A DNA stretch of 33,496 bases from assembly GCF_000745455.1 (NCBI RefSeq), contig NZ_JQJI01000026.1:1-33496 (forward strand), in the 5' to 3' direction. Under the pieces are notes generated by a model, which was given only the letters and a program-made list of their open reading frames with translations, did not search any database and had not been told where the DNA came from. Of this stretch, positions 15,477 through 24,309 are shown in pieces. A program made the position numbers and the translations under genes. Position 1 is the stretch's first letter. Each line of letters begins with the position of its first letter. This stretch comes from Mesoaciditoga lauensis cd-1655R = DSM 25116 (GTDB lineage: Bacteria > Thermotogota > Thermotogae > Mesoaciditogales > Mesoaciditogaceae).

Positions 15477-16286
15477 TTAATTTTCTCTTATGAATCCTAC
15501 CAGAACAAGTCCATATCCACCATGAACGGTTATAACCGGCCCAGCTTCACAAGAAATAACATCATTTTGTGTGTGACTTTTTATATATTCAACCTCTTTC
15601 TCAGCTTCCACGTGAGCGACCACGATTTTCCTTCCAAGAATGGGTTGAGAATTTACAAAACTCACTATCTCTTTTAGAACTCTTTTAAATCCCAACGTCA
15701 CTTTGTGAAGTTTTATTTCCCCATCTATTCCTCTTAAAATTGGCTTTGCGTTCAGCAAGTTCATCAGCTTTCCAACAATTGGGGCAGCTCTTCCACCTCT
15801 TATAAGGTTGTCTACCACTTTTATGCCGAATATCGTCTCCAATTTTTCACTGAGTTCTCGAAGCTTTTTTGCACTTTCTCCAAGCTCAGAAGTTTTAGAT
15901 ATTTCGCACGCTTCAAGTACAAGCGCTCCCAGCGCTGCGGATGTGCTTTTTGAGTCTATAACTTTCACCTTTTCACCAAATTTTTTTGCAATTACCAAAG
16001 CATTTTGATAAGTTCCACTTAATTTTGAAGAAAGGTGTACGGATAAGACGCCATCGTACTCTTGAAGCGCTTTTTCATAAGCTTGTTGAAACCTTACAGG
16101 CGTTACCTGAGAAGTTTTTACATCGTTTCCGATGTTCATGAGTTCTATAACCTCTTTGGAACTCAACTCCGCTTTTTTCCCGTTTAAAATTATATCCAAC
16201 GGCAAAATTTCTATATCGTGTTTCTCAATCAGATCATCAGGTAGATCGCAAGAGCTATCAGTTATCACCTTTATTCTCAACTTCAA
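15477..16286 (-). CDS. degV: DegV-family fatty-acid-binding protein
   Basis: 269 aa. DegV/FakB-type proteins hold a fatty acid between two domains; in Firmicutes, FakB presents it to the FakA kinase. Conserved pieces: VITDSSCDLP at the N-terminus, HLSSKLSGTYQNA around the middle of domain 1, DSKSTSAALGAL, RGGRAAPIVGKLMNLLNAKPIL, AHVEAEKEVEYI, and GPVITVHGGYGLVLVGF at the end. No fatty acid kinase is in the window. The start is a TTG at 16286 with AAAAGGGGCG before it and overlaps the end of rsmD by 29 bp; a TTG two codons later is equally possible. Confidence 0.9.
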   Translation of the reverse strand: MKLRIKVITDSSCDLPDDLIEKHDIEILPLDIILNGKKAELSSKEVIELMNIGNDVKTSQVTPVRFQQAYEKALQEYDGVLSVHLSSKLSGTYQNALVIAKKFGEKVKVIDSKSTSAALGALVLEACEISKTSELGESAKKLRELSEKLETIFGIKVVDNLIRGGRAAPIVGKLMNLLNAKPILRGIDGEIKLHKVTLGFKRVLKEIVSFVNSQPILGRKIVVAHVEAEKEVEYIKSHTQNDVISCEAGPVITVHGGYGLVLVGFIREN

Positions 16287-16833
16287 CGCCCCTTTTGTAA
16301 AAACTTAAGATAACGTCTCCATATCTTTTTCTTTTTTCTAGAAAAATATTCTCTCCTTGAGAAGGGGGCATTTCCTTTTCGAAGGATTCTATTATCCCAA
16401 TTCCATCTTCCTTCAACAAAGCGTTATGCCTATCCAACGATTTGAACGCTTCAAAAGTAAGACCCGTTCCAAAGGGAGGATCCATGAAAATGATGTCAAA
16501 ATTCTTGCCTTTTTCTTCCAACCTTCTCATGGCTATCCTAAAGTCAACATTCATAACGATGGCTTTGGAGTGCACTTTTTCAAGATTTTTCCTTATTGCC
16601 CAACACGAAGATTTGGCAATTTCAACTATCGTGGCTTCTTTTGCTTCCCTACTTAGGGCTTCTATTGAAACGATGCCACTTCCACCGAAAAGCTCTAACA
16701 CACTTTTGTTTGCCACGCTGATAATATCGTAAAGCGCCTCTCTAACGATGGCAGGAGTGTATCTTGTTCTTTTATCTTTAACGGAACTGATGGTGATGCC
16801 TTTATACTTTCCGCCTGTTACCTTCAAATTCAT
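16258..16833 (-). CDS. rsmD: 16S rRNA (guanine966-N2)-methyltransferase, RsmD family
   Basis: 191 aa, normal length. The N-terminal VTGGKYKGITI and TRYTPAIVREALYDII blocks are family hallmarks. The SAM-binding motif is LELFGGSG (46-53), and the N6/N2-methylase catalytic motif DPPF is at 118-121. It methylates G966 of 16S rRNA in assembled 30S subunits. The ATG overlaps the recG stop (ATGA), and the gene end overlaps degV, so the three are translationally linked. Confidence 0.93.
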   Translation of the reverse strand: MNLKVTGGKYKGITISSVKDKRTRYTPAIVREALYDIISVANKSVLELFGGSGIVSIEALSREAKEATIVEIAKSSCWAIRKNLEKVHSKAIVMNVDFRIAMRRLEEKGKNFDIIFMDPPFGTGLTFEAFKSLDRHNALLKEDGIGIIESFEKEMPPSQGENIFLEKRKRYGDVILSFYKRGVEVENKGDN

Positions 16834-19157
16834 CCAACCTCCACAAATTTTATTCTCTCACCGTATCTTCTTTTTATCTCTTTCATTAAATTTGGATAAC
16901 GTGCAAGCTCTGGATCGGCTTCTAGAATTTCTTCAGCATCCCTTTTCGCCTCTTGGAGAAGGTTCTCATCGTGAATAAGATCTGCTACTTTGAATTCCGG
17001 AAGCCCATGTTGACGGGTTCCCATGAACTCTCCAGGACCTCTTAGTATTAAATCGTAATTGGATAATTCGAATCCGTTAAAAGTACGTGAAAAATATCTG
17101 AGCCTTTCATTTTCAACTCCGTTCGTCAAGAGGATACAGTATGATTTCTTTCCGCCCCTTCCTATTCGCCCTCTCAGCTGATGAAGTTGGGCTAAGCCGA
17201 ACCTTTCCGGATGTTCTATAACCATTATATTTGCATGAGGTATATCTATTCCAACCTCTATAACCGTCGTGGATACCAAAATTTCTATTTTCTTCGTTTC
17301 GAAATCCTTCATAACCTTTTCTTTTTCTTCAGATGGCATCTTTCCGTACAACAAACCAACGTTATACCCTTTGAATGGTCCGTTCACGAATTCTTCGTAT
17401 ATCTCTTTTGCGGCTTTGATGTCCATTTTTTCTGATTCTTCAACGAGTGGAGAGATCCAAAATATGCCAGTTCCATTTTTTATCTCTTCTCTTACGAAAT
17501 CGAACACTTCTTCCCTTTTGGAATTGTTAACGAGCAGGGTTTTGGGAGGCTTTCTGCCGCTTGGCATTTCGTCTATTATCGTTATATCAAGATCACCGTA
17601 TATGGTCATCGATAACGTGCGGGGAATTGGCGTAGCCGTCATGAACAAAGTGTCAACGGCTTTTCCTTTTGACATAAGCGCTTCTCTTTGCCTAACTCCA
17701 AATTTGTGCTGTTCGTCTATAACTACAAGGCCCAAATTTTTAAAAATGACGTCTTTTTGTATAAGAGCGTGTGTTCCAACCACGATATCCACTTCGCCGT
17801 GCAAAATTTTTTCTTTTATCTCCCTCTTTTTCCCTGGGGGAGTGGAGCCTGATAAAAATTCTATTTTTATGCCTTGGCCTTCAAGATCCGTTCTTAATCT
17901 TTCGTAATGCTGACTGGCCAGAACGTACGTAGGTGCCATAAAGGCCACTTGAAATCCGCTTTCTATAACGTTTAAGATGGAAATTTCTGCGACGACGGTT
18001 TTACCGCTTCCCACATCTCCTTGCAAAAGCCTGTTCATAACAAGAGGCTTTTGCAAATCTTCTTCTATTTCTTTTACAGCTTTCTTTTGGGCATCGGTTA
18101 ACTCAAATGGAAGTTTTTTGATGAAGGAACTTGAAAGTTCGCCCATGAATTTCTTTGATACGCCGCCTTTGGATTGAATTCTCTTTTTTGCCATAATTTG
18201 GGATATTTCCAAAAGAAAGAATTCTTCATATGCTAATCTTTCTCTTGAAGAAGCTAGATGATATTCACTTGTTGGAAAGTGAATGCCGTACATCGCTCTT
18301 TTTACATCTAATAATTTCCTTTTTTCCATAACAACATCTGGAAGCGGTTCTTCAAGAAGATGAACGTAAGGGATGTTTGATTCCATTATAAGGCGCATCA
18401 TATTTTGAGATATTCCCGCGGTTAAATCATAAATGGGAGATATTTTCACGGCTTTTTCATCCACGATTTCAAAGTCCGGAGATGTTACCTGATATTGTCC
18501 ATGGTTGTTTTTAACAATTCCACTGAATGCTATACGTTTCGCATCTTTTATCTTTTTGTAGACGTATTCTTGGTTGAACCAAACGAGATACATATTTGAA
18601 AAACCATCTGTAATCACGGCGGTAACTATGACATACCCTTTTGCCCGTCTTTTTTCCACACTTACGATAGTTGCCGTTGCCGAAACACGTTCTCCTTCTC
18701 TTAGGCTTAGCACATTAAGAGGTTTTCTCCAATCATCGTACATGCGTGGAAAATGATGAAGTAAATCTCGGATGGTAAAAATTCCCAGACGAACTAGATG
18801 CTCTTCTCTTGAAGGTCCCACTTTTTTCGCGAATTTCACGGGAGAGTCTAAATCAACACTCTTTTCCGGTTGTGGAGGAAGAGACGTTAAATTCTCCCTT
18901 CTCATCTTTTCGATCATTATAAGTCCATTTTTGAGTCGGATTTTTTTTCTTTCTTCTTGAAATTTAGAAAGACCAAAAAAGTATCTGCAGAATTTTTCCA
19001 TTCTCTCAACGGCCGAAGGTGGAACGTCTTTGACGTTCCTCAAAGAAGAAGCCATGAACCTTTCGATGTCCAAAAAATTGCCTTCACCTCTAAGAGCTTC
19101 TTTGAACATCCTTTCGGAGAGGGTCAGAAAATCTTCAAAGAGCAATTCATTTTTCAT
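16830..19157 (-). CDS. recG: ATP-dependent DNA helicase RecG
   Basis: 775 aa, longer than E. coli RecG (693) because of an N-terminal helical extension of about 110 residues, as in the Thermotoga maritima structure. Then come the OB-fold wedge (about 145-235, DDWRKPLNVLSL...), helicase domain 1 with Walker A GDVGSGKT (380-387), DEQH box (481-484) and MTATPIPRTL, and helicase domain 2 ending in QLRGRIGRGG and the C-terminal RecG block. It reverses stalled forks and unwinds branched DNA. Its start overlaps the end of the small membrane-protein gene by 11 bp; no strong independent ribosome site is needed. Confidence 0.96.
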   Translation of the reverse strand: MKNELLFEDFLTLSERMFKEALRGEGNFLDIERFMASSLRNVKDVPPSAVERMEKFCRYFFGLSKFQEERKKIRLKNGLIMIEKMRRENLTSLPPQPEKSVDLDSPVKFAKKVGPSREEHLVRLGIFTIRDLLHHFPRMYDDWRKPLNVLSLREGERVSATATIVSVEKRRAKGYVIVTAVITDGFSNMYLVWFNQEYVYKKIKDAKRIAFSGIVKNNHGQYQVTSPDFEIVDEKAVKISPIYDLTAGISQNMMRLIMESNIPYVHLLEEPLPDVVMEKRKLLDVKRAMYGIHFPTSEYHLASSRERLAYEEFFLLEISQIMAKKRIQSKGGVSKKFMGELSSSFIKKLPFELTDAQKKAVKEIEEDLQKPLVMNRLLQGDVGSGKTVVAEISILNVIESGFQVAFMAPTYVLASQHYERLRTDLEGQGIKIEFLSGSTPPGKKREIKEKILHGEVDIVVGTHALIQKDVIFKNLGLVVIDEQHKFGVRQREALMSKGKAVDTLFMTATPIPRTLSMTIYGDLDITIIDEMPSGRKPPKTLLVNNSKREEVFDFVREEIKNGTGIFWISPLVEESEKMDIKAAKEIYEEFVNGPFKGYNVGLLYGKMPSEEKEKVMKDFETKKIEILVSTTVIEVGIDIPHANIMVIEHPERFGLAQLHQLRGRIGRGGKKSYCILLTNGVENERLRYFSRTFNGFELSNYDLILRGPGEFMGTRQHGLPEFKVADLIHDENLLQEAKRDAEEILEADPELARYPNLMKEIKRRYGERIKFVEVG

Positions 19158-19338
19158 TTTGAATGTTCAATTGCGTCGCGACGTTGCTTTCAAACTTTAT
19201 GGAAGTGGCCACAGATTCTATTCCGATGCGTTGAAGTTCCATTTCATCTACCTGGTTTCTCGCAAAAAGCCCCATCGCCGTGAAGGTGATGGCTATGAGG
19301 ACTCCTATTAAGAAAATGCTTAGTTGTCCTTTACGCAT
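19147..19338 (-). CDS. Small single-pass membrane protein, unknown
   Basis: 63 aa: short basic N-terminus (MRKGQ), a hydrophobic helix (LSIFLIGVLIAITFTAMGLFA), then a charged 40-residue tail (NQVDEMELQRIGIESVATS...). It could be a small pilin- or FtsL-like protein, but no family is recognised. It is real rather than a chance frame: GGGGTATATAG precedes the ATG, it overlaps hpt by 8 bp and recG by 11 bp, and no other frame fills the gap between those genes. Confidence 0.65.
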   Translation of the reverse strand: MRKGQLSIFLIGVLIAITFTAMGLFARNQVDEMELQRIGIESVATSIKFESNVATQLNIQNEK

Positions 19339-19843
19339 CTATATACCCCACGTATGGCATATTTCTGTATTTTTGATCGTAATCGAATCCGTAGCCAAGG
19401 ATGAATTTATCCTCTATGCTAAACCCAGAAAAATCTATGGGAGTTTCCACTTTTCTGCGAGCATGTTTTTCAAAAAGGGTTACCACTTTTAAACTAGCGG
19501 GGTCATACTTTGCAAAGTACTTCAATATGTAGTTTAACGTTATGCCGGTGTCTACTATGTCTTCGACGACTAAAATGTGTTTTCCAGTTATGCTCTCATC
19601 AAGCCATGATTTCACTCGCACCCTTTCGGTGCTTCCTTCTCCCACGTAGCTGGACACTTGCACAAAACTGTACGATACATTCAACCCCACTTCTAACACC
19701 AAATCGCTGAAAAAATGAACAGCTCCTTTTAAAACACAAACCGCCACGATTTCATTAGTTATGGGTTTGTAAAAGTCAGTTATCTCTTTACCGAGCTCTT
19801 TTATCCTCTTTTGTAACTGCTCTCTCGTGTAAAGTACGTGCAC
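19331..19843 (-). CDS. hpt: Hypoxanthine phosphoribosyltransferase
   Basis: 170 aa purine salvage enzyme that joins hypoxanthine or guanine to PRPP. The PRPP-binding motif VVEDIVDTGIT is at 92-102, the flexible-loop segment SSYVGEGSTERVRVK at about 64-78, AVCVLKGAVHFFSDL near the N-terminus, and the C-terminal FILGYGFDYDQKYRNMPYVG closes the active site. GTG start with GGAGGTGAACAA immediately before it. First gene of the run leading into recG. Confidence 0.95.
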   Translation of the reverse strand: MHVLYTREQLQKRIKELGKEITDFYKPITNEIVAVCVLKGAVHFFSDLVLEVGLNVSYSFVQVSSYVGEGSTERVRVKSWLDESITGKHILVVEDIVDTGITLNYILKYFAKYDPASLKVVTLFEKHARRKVETPIDFSGFSIEDKFILGYGFDYDQKYRNMPYVGYIDA

Positions 19844-19865
19844 TTGTTCACCTCCACTGATTTTT

Positions 19866-20294
19866 TCATGTTTTTATGGTAACGTTATTCACTTTTTTAA
19901 CAACGGATGGTGAAAATTTTGCCGCCCTTCTCCTGGTTCCCTTGTTAAGAACTAAATAATAAAGTCCTATTATTCCTCCGGCTATTCCAAGTGATATGTA
20001 ATCATTCATTCCTACGAAATATTTCAGCGTCAAGAGTGTTGATAGCAATATAACAACTGGTATGCCATACAGCAATCCCGACAATGCCGATACACTCACG
20101 CGTTGAGGAATGTTTATCTCTACCATGTCGCCTACTTTGATGTCGTATCCATTTGGGTTGATAACATGGATATTTTTTTTGCTACCGCAAACGGTATTAA
20201 GGGGACATGATTGGCATGAAGCGACATCGTTCGAAAAAGTCTGAACTTCTATCGTATGCTTTTCTACTTTTAAAACTTTTGCTATTTCACGCAT
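19866..20294 (-). CDS. RseC/MucC-family membrane protein (SoxR-reducing system)
   Basis: 142 aa. The N-terminal part carries CxxCxxxxxC (CQSCPLNTVC, residues 28-37), then a small beta domain (YDIKVGDMVEINIPQRV), two membrane helices (LLYGIPVVILLSTLLTLKYF, YISLGIAGGIIGLYYLVL) and a basic tail. This is the RseC arrangement; in other bacteria such proteins modulate sigma-E signalling or help reduce SoxR with the Rnf complex. No Rnf genes are in the window. CAGGAG lies about 10 nt before the ATG. It ends 22 bp before hpt, so it probably heads the cluster. Confidence 0.85.
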   Translation of the reverse strand: MREIAKVLKVEKHTIEVQTFSNDVASCQSCPLNTVCGSKKNIHVINPNGYDIKVGDMVEINIPQRVSVSALSGLLYGIPVVILLSTLLTLKYFVGMNDYISLGIAGGIIGLYYLVLNKGTRRRAAKFSPSVVKKVNNVTIKT

Positions 20295-20307
20295 TTCAAA
20301 TCAACTC

Positions 20308-20324
20308 CTGATATAATTATATCA
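20308..20324 (-). promoter_or_regulatory. Probable -10 region of the rseC-hpt-recG transcript
   Basis: The palindrome GATATAATTATATC contains TATAAT on the minus strand, 20-30 bp before the rseC-like ATG. The -35 is not certain. Confidence 0.4.
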
Positions 20325-20457
20325 TCATTGAGCTTTACAAGTAGGTGAAATTTTTCGTTATGCCAAATGGAAGTAAACTGTAAGTAGTAAGCCGTGAAGT
20401 GATGAATGGCAAGAATTGAGTAGCTCGAATTTTTACGTGCAACAAGATGTGATGTTA

Positions 20458-21151
20458 GAAACTCACAGTGTACAGGAAAGTAACAAATTTAGTTTTGCGG
20501 AAAAAAGCGATCATTGAAAATATTTATCGAAACACATTCCGGCACGAATTCACTCTTTTATCCATCTTACGACTCAAAAAACGAGGCACGCTCAGACACT
20601 CATCCATGAGTGCTTCGCTTTTTCAACACATCCGTGTGTTTTCCAACCTCGTTTTTATGAGTCTCCAGATGGAGAGTTCATAAGTGCCGGCAAGTGTTTC
20701 GATAAAGGGAGAGGGAGAGGGAGAAGAAAAAAGATCTGTTATTTTACACCTTGTATGGCGTCTTCATATGTTTTGACGAAAACTTCAAAAAGGGAGAAGA
20801 GAAAGGCGAAGAAAAGCATGATTAATTCGAAACACTCGCCAACACGAATTCACTCTTTTATCCATCTTACGACTCAAAAAACGAGGCACGCTCAGACACT
20901 CATCCATGAGTGCTTCGCTTTTTCAACACGTCCGTGTGTTTTCCAACCTCGTTTTATGAGTCTCCAGATGGTGAGTTCATAGGTGCTGGCACGTGTTTCG
21001 AAAGAAAAAGGGAGAAACATATGTTTTGACAGAAATTTCAAAAAAGGAGAGAAAGGCAAAGAAAAGTGTTGGATGATCGCTGTAAATAGCCATGAATGTT
21101 GGTTTATAGATGATATGTTAATTACTTAGCACTTAGCACAGCGTGAGTTAG
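20458..21151 (+). repeat. Compound family A element: two compact cores between distant terminal repeats
   Basis: Two cores of the compact subtype lie about 300 bp apart: 20526-20704 and 20826-21002. Each is bounded by TCGAAACAC and GTGTTTCGA, with inner AAAAAACGAGG / CCTCGTTTT arms and an ACACTC/GAGTG hairpin. Each core is followed by purine-rich DNA and a CATATGTTTTGAC...AAAGGC tail, making a tandem duplication. Weak terminal repeats are seen at both ends: AACTCACAGTGTAC (about 20460) and CACAGCGTGAGTTAG (about 21138). This fills most of the divergent gap between the rseC-like and RNase HI genes. No coding sequence or other RNA gene is seen at 20295-21180. Confidence 0.75.
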
Positions 21152-21180
21152 AGAAAGCAAAATCAAAGGATGTGAATCGT

Positions 21181-21594
21181 GTGAAAAAAGTGATTATCAA
21201 GACGGACGGCGGAGCTCTTAAAAATCCCGGGAGGGCGGTATCTGCTTTCGTGATAGAGTGTAATGATGAACTCGTTTGCATTCATTCTGAATATATAGGT
21301 GAAACCACAAACAATGTTGCAGAGTACAAAGCTGTTATAATGTCTTTGAAGTACGTGAAAGAACGTTACAAAAACGCCAAGTTCGTTCTTCAAAGCGACA
21401 GTCAGCTTGTTGTAAGACAGCTATCTGGAGACTACAAAGTAAAAGCAAAGAATTTATTTCCACTTTGGCAAGAAGCAAAAGATTTAGTTGAAAAGTTAAA
21501 GGTAGAAGTAAGATGGGTTCCACGCGAAGAAAACAAAGTGGCTGATTTTCTTGTAGGCATAATCAGGAGGGGCAAAAGTGGACAAGATCTTTGA
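21181..21594 (+). CDS. rnhA: Ribonuclease HI family protein
   Basis: 137 aa from the GTG at 21181, a compact RNase HI that cuts RNA in RNA-DNA hybrids. The four catalytic acidic residues are seen: D9 (KTDGGALKNPG), E48 (NNVAEYKAV), D73 (LQSDSQLV) and D122 (ENKVADFLV). It lacks the basic handle region of E. coli RNase HI, like archaeal and many Gram-positive forms. AAAGGA lies 8 nt upstream of this GTG; another GTG at 21172 is too close to it. The end overlaps the next gene by 17 bp. Confidence 0.92.
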   Translation: MKKVIIKTDGGALKNPGRAVSAFVIECNDELVCIHSEYIGETTNNVAEYKAVIMSLKYVKERYKNAKFVLQSDSQLVVRQLSGDYKVKAKNLFPLWQEAKDLVEKLKVEVRWVPREENKVADFLVGIIRRGKSGQDL

Positions 21595-22078
21595 TGTGAT
21601 TTTTTCTCCAAGAGATTTTTTTAGGGCACCAAAATACAAACCTTTAGATTCTTTATTCGTTATATTGGTGATATGGATTACCAATGCACTTATACTTTAT
21701 CCTTTGTTAAAATCCACGCCTTTTTTTGGAAAATACGTTTTGCTTTCGCTAATCGTATTGGGGCTTTTTTTCGTTTATTGTATCTTCGCTATCGCGATTC
21801 ACTTGATAATAGGAAAAGCCAATCGTAATGCCATGATAGGGTTTCCTTACGTTATGGTTCCCCATGTTATGAGCGGATGGATATTTTCGCTTACCTTAAA
21901 TGGGAAGTGGTTAAGCTTTCTTTATTTGATTCCTTTGGTATGGTCTGTTGTGCTTGAGTTTTATCTTGTGAGATCTTCTACGATCCATGGGATCTTGTAC
22001 ACCGTTGTGGTTAGAGTTGCAAGAGATGTGATCTTCCTTTTGGGCGTTTACGCCTTTTTAAGGGGATGGATAATTTGA
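21578..22078 (+). CDS. Yip1-domain-like integral membrane protein
   Basis: 166 aa. The N-terminus IFDVIFSPRDFFRAPKYKPLDSL is typical of bacterial Yip1/YIF1 domain proteins, followed by four or five membrane helices (FVILVIWITNALILYPLL, YVLLSLIVLGLFFVYCIFAIAIHLI, and others). The role is unknown. GTG start at 21578 with AGGAGGGGC; the gene overlaps both neighbours (RNase HI by 17 bp, glycosyltransferase by 13 bp), so it is translationally coupled to them. Confidence 0.8.
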   Translation: MDKIFDVIFSPRDFFRAPKYKPLDSLFVILVIWITNALILYPLLKSTPFFGKYVLLSLIVLGLFFVYCIFAIAIHLIIGKANRNAMIGFPYVMVPHVMSGWIFSLTLNGKWLSFLYLIPLVWSVVLEFYLVRSSTIHGILYTVVVRVARDVIFLLGVYAFLRGWII

Positions 22079-23286
22079 AAATAGGCATGCTAACTGATAC
22101 TTACATTCCACAAGTCAACGGCGTTGCAACATCTGTTAATCTGTTCAAAAGGTATCTTGAAAACCTTGGAGAAAATGTGTACGTCTTTGCTCCAATGGTT
22201 CCAGAAAATGAGAGCAATGCTTTTAAAGTTAGTGGATTGAAGTTCTTTTGGGAAAAACAACATCGGTTGGCCATTCCCATTTCGCACAAAATAGCCAATT
22301 TAACATCTAGATTAGGCATAGAGATAATACATTCTCACGCCCCATTTAGCATGGGATTTCAAGCTTTAAGAATAAGCGAGAAATTGGGAATCCCACATGT
22401 TCATACGTACCATACACTGCTGACAGAGTACCGTCATTATATTCCCCTTCCTTTTAGGCCAACCGAAGAGGCGGTTAAAGAATTCAGTGCATGGTTTTGC
22501 AATTTGACGGATACGGTTATAGCTCCTACCGAAAAGATAAAGGAAGAACTCCTTGGATACGGCGTTACGGTTCCAATTCACATACTTCCAACCGGTATAG
22601 ACGTTGAAAACTTTCAAAGACCATTGAGTTTTTCCGTTAGAGAAAAGCATTCTATACCTCAAAATCATAAGATAATACTGTACGCCGGAAGGATAGCAAA
22701 GGAAAAAAACGTGGACTTTCTTTTGGAATCTTTTGCGCTCCTCCGCTCATCCATTAAAAATGTAACACTCATAATGGCAGGAAATGGACCGGAGATGCAA
22801 GAAACATTACATAGAGCCCGTCGACTTGGAGTCTCACAAAACGTGGTTTTAACAGGTTACGTTAAGCGAGATATGTTGGTTGAGTATTACAGACAAGCGG
22901 ATGTTTTTGCTTTTGCATCTGTAACTGAAACTCAGGGTTTGGTTGTCTTGGAAGCGTTGGCCGCCGGTTTACCCGTTGTAGCCATCGCGAAAGAAGGCGT
23001 TAAAGACGTTTTAAAGGATGGAATTGGCACCATTTTGCTTGATGAGGTGGAAATGCCTTCTTTTGTGAGAGCACTGGAAAAGATGTTAAAAGATGAAAGC
23101 TTTTCTCAGAAAATGTCAGAGGAAGGTGTAAAATATGTTACAGAACACTGGTCTATGAATACGATGGCAAGAAGATTAGATGGGATCTATAAGGGCGTGC
23201 TCTCATCTTCTAACAAAAGGAGGAAAAACAATGGTTCCAAATCTTTTTTTGCTTATTTACGCCGTTTCGGCTTACGCGTTTTCTAA
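22066..23286 (+). CDS. GT4-family glycosyltransferase, diacylglycerol glucosyltransferase-like
   Basis: 406 aa GT-B fold retaining glycosyltransferase. The N-terminal TDTYIPQVNGVATSV and HSHAPFSMGFQALRISEKLGIPHVHTYHTLL segments are characteristic of the group that glucosylates diacylglycerol to make membrane glycolipids. The C-terminal half has LPTGIDVENF, YAGRIAKEKNVDFLLESF, and the donor-binding ExxxxxxxE pattern in ETQGLVVLEALAAGLPVV. The basic tail (SSNKRRKNNGS) could aid membrane association. The ATG at 22066 sits directly against AAGGGG, so a TTG at 22075 with better spacing may be the true start. The exact acceptor is inferred. Confidence 0.88.
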   Translation: MDNLKIGMLTDTYIPQVNGVATSVNLFKRYLENLGENVYVFAPMVPENESNAFKVSGLKFFWEKQHRLAIPISHKIANLTSRLGIEIIHSHAPFSMGFQALRISEKLGIPHVHTYHTLLTEYRHYIPLPFRPTEEAVKEFSAWFCNLTDTVIAPTEKIKEELLGYGVTVPIHILPTGIDVENFQRPLSFSVREKHSIPQNHKIILYAGRIAKEKNVDFLLESFALLRSSIKNVTLIMAGNGPEMQETLHRARRLGVSQNVVLTGYVKRDMLVEYYRQADVFAFASVTETQGLVVLEALAAGLPVVAIAKEGVKDVLKDGIGTILLDEVEMPSFVRALEKMLKDESFSQKMSEEGVKYVTEHWSMNTMARRLDGIYKGVLSSSNKRRKNNGSKSFFAYLRRFGLRVF

Positions 23287-23866
23287 CAACTCTTTGGTTT
23301 ATGCGAACAACAAAAAAGAAATTCAAAAGGCGTCTATATGGATAGTACTTATCTCACTCTCCCTAACATTTGATTTGTTGACAAATTGGGTAGGACTGCT
23401 AAGTGTTTTCGTTTTCACTGCCTTCTTGATTTTAACCACTTTTGCCAAATCAAAGAAAGATAAGATGAGTTGGTACTTGACATGGGAACTCATAAATGTT
23501 GGAGTTGCTCTGGCTTTCACCTTACCACTTTCAGGTTGGTTATCGTCAGATTCTTATCTTCGTCCTCCTTTTGTGAATTATTTGCTGGGTCTTACGATAG
23601 CCTCCGTTGTTTTTGCGGATATTTTTAGAAGAGTCGGCATAATTCCGAAAGATTCTGGAGATTCTGATGGGGATTTTGAGAGGATACTGCTCTTCATATT
23701 TATAATGGCAGGTCAGCTTTGGTACACCTTGCTTACGATCGCTGGGATGTTGATTTACAGATTTTTAAGGTATAAAAAGCCTTCGGTAATGTGGATATTA
23801 AGTCCCGCAGTGGGAGTGCTTTTCTCGCTATTTTGGTATCTTTTGATGAATTTTGAATGGATCTAA
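23231..23866 (+). CDS. Polytopic membrane protein, unknown
   Basis: 211 aa with six or seven hydrophobic segments (NLFLLIYAVSAYAFS, IWIVLISLSLTFDLL, LLSVFVFTAFLILTTF, ELINVGVALAFTLPLSGWL, YLLGLTIASVVFADIF, ILLFIFIMAGQLWYTLLTIAGMLI, VGVLFSLFWYLLM). No family is recognised. The start at 23231 follows AGGAGG by 7 nt and gives a 56-bp overlap with the glycosyltransferase gene, so it is part of the same operon that continues to flaG and fliD. Confidence 0.75.
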   Translation: MVPNLFLLIYAVSAYAFSNNSLVYANNKKEIQKASIWIVLISLSLTFDLLTNWVGLLSVFVFTAFLILTTFAKSKKDKMSWYLTWELINVGVALAFTLPLSGWLSSDSYLRPPFVNYLLGLTIASVVFADIFRRVGIIPKDSGDSDGDFERILLFIFIMAGQLWYTLLTIAGMLIYRFLRYKKPSVMWILSPAVGVLFSLFWYLLMNFEWI

Positions 23867-23911
23867 ATTTTTTCTAATATTTGCCGATAAACATGTGCGG
23901 AGGGATCGATT

Positions 23912-24265
23912 ATGGTGGATAAAATTCAGAGATTGAATTCGACTGCAAGTGAAAATGTAAAAAGCTTTGACGATGCTTCTTTAAGGGTGGGAAGTAAACA
24001 TCAAGATTCGTATACTAGCCAGCAAAAAGACCAAGTACGTGCTCAAAAGGCATTCGAGGAGTTGGCCAAAAAGCTGGAAGACTTTCAAAAAGTGGTAAAA
24101 ACGAGTTTTAAATATGAAATATTAAAAGATCCGGACATGATAGTGTTGAAAGTTGTAAATGATGACAACGGAGAAGTGGTAAGGCAAATTCCCCCAAAAG
24201 AGGCAGTAAGATTGGCAAAAGCCATAGACGAGTTGTTAGGGCTTTTCGTGGACAAGCATGTCTGA
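23912..24265 (+). CDS. flaG: FlaG-family flagellar protein
   Basis: 117 aa with a low-complexity polar N-terminus and a conserved C-terminal FlaG domain: KTSFKYEILKDPDMIVLKVV, GEVVRQIPPKEAVRLAKAIDEL. FlaG affects flagellar filament length in other bacteria and usually sits next to fliD, as here. GGAGGGATCGATT precedes the ATG. Confidence 0.92.
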   Translation: MVDKIQRLNSTASENVKSFDDASLRVGSKHQDSYTSQQKDQVRAQKAFEELAKKLEDFQKVVKTSFKYEILKDPDMIVLKVVNDDNGEVVRQIPPKEAVRLAKAIDELLGLFVDKHV

Positions 24266-24309
24266 TTTGAGAATTGAAAGAAAATTGAAACGTTAAAGAG
24301 GTGAAGTGG

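Noticed and set aside
17269-17907. 212-aa antisense frame within recG
   Set aside because: Shadow frame opposite conserved RecG helicase motifs.
13951-21002. A CRISPR array, because of the repeated blocks
   Set aside because: Units are long, structured, far apart and of both orientations, without short regular repeats and spacers; no cas genes.
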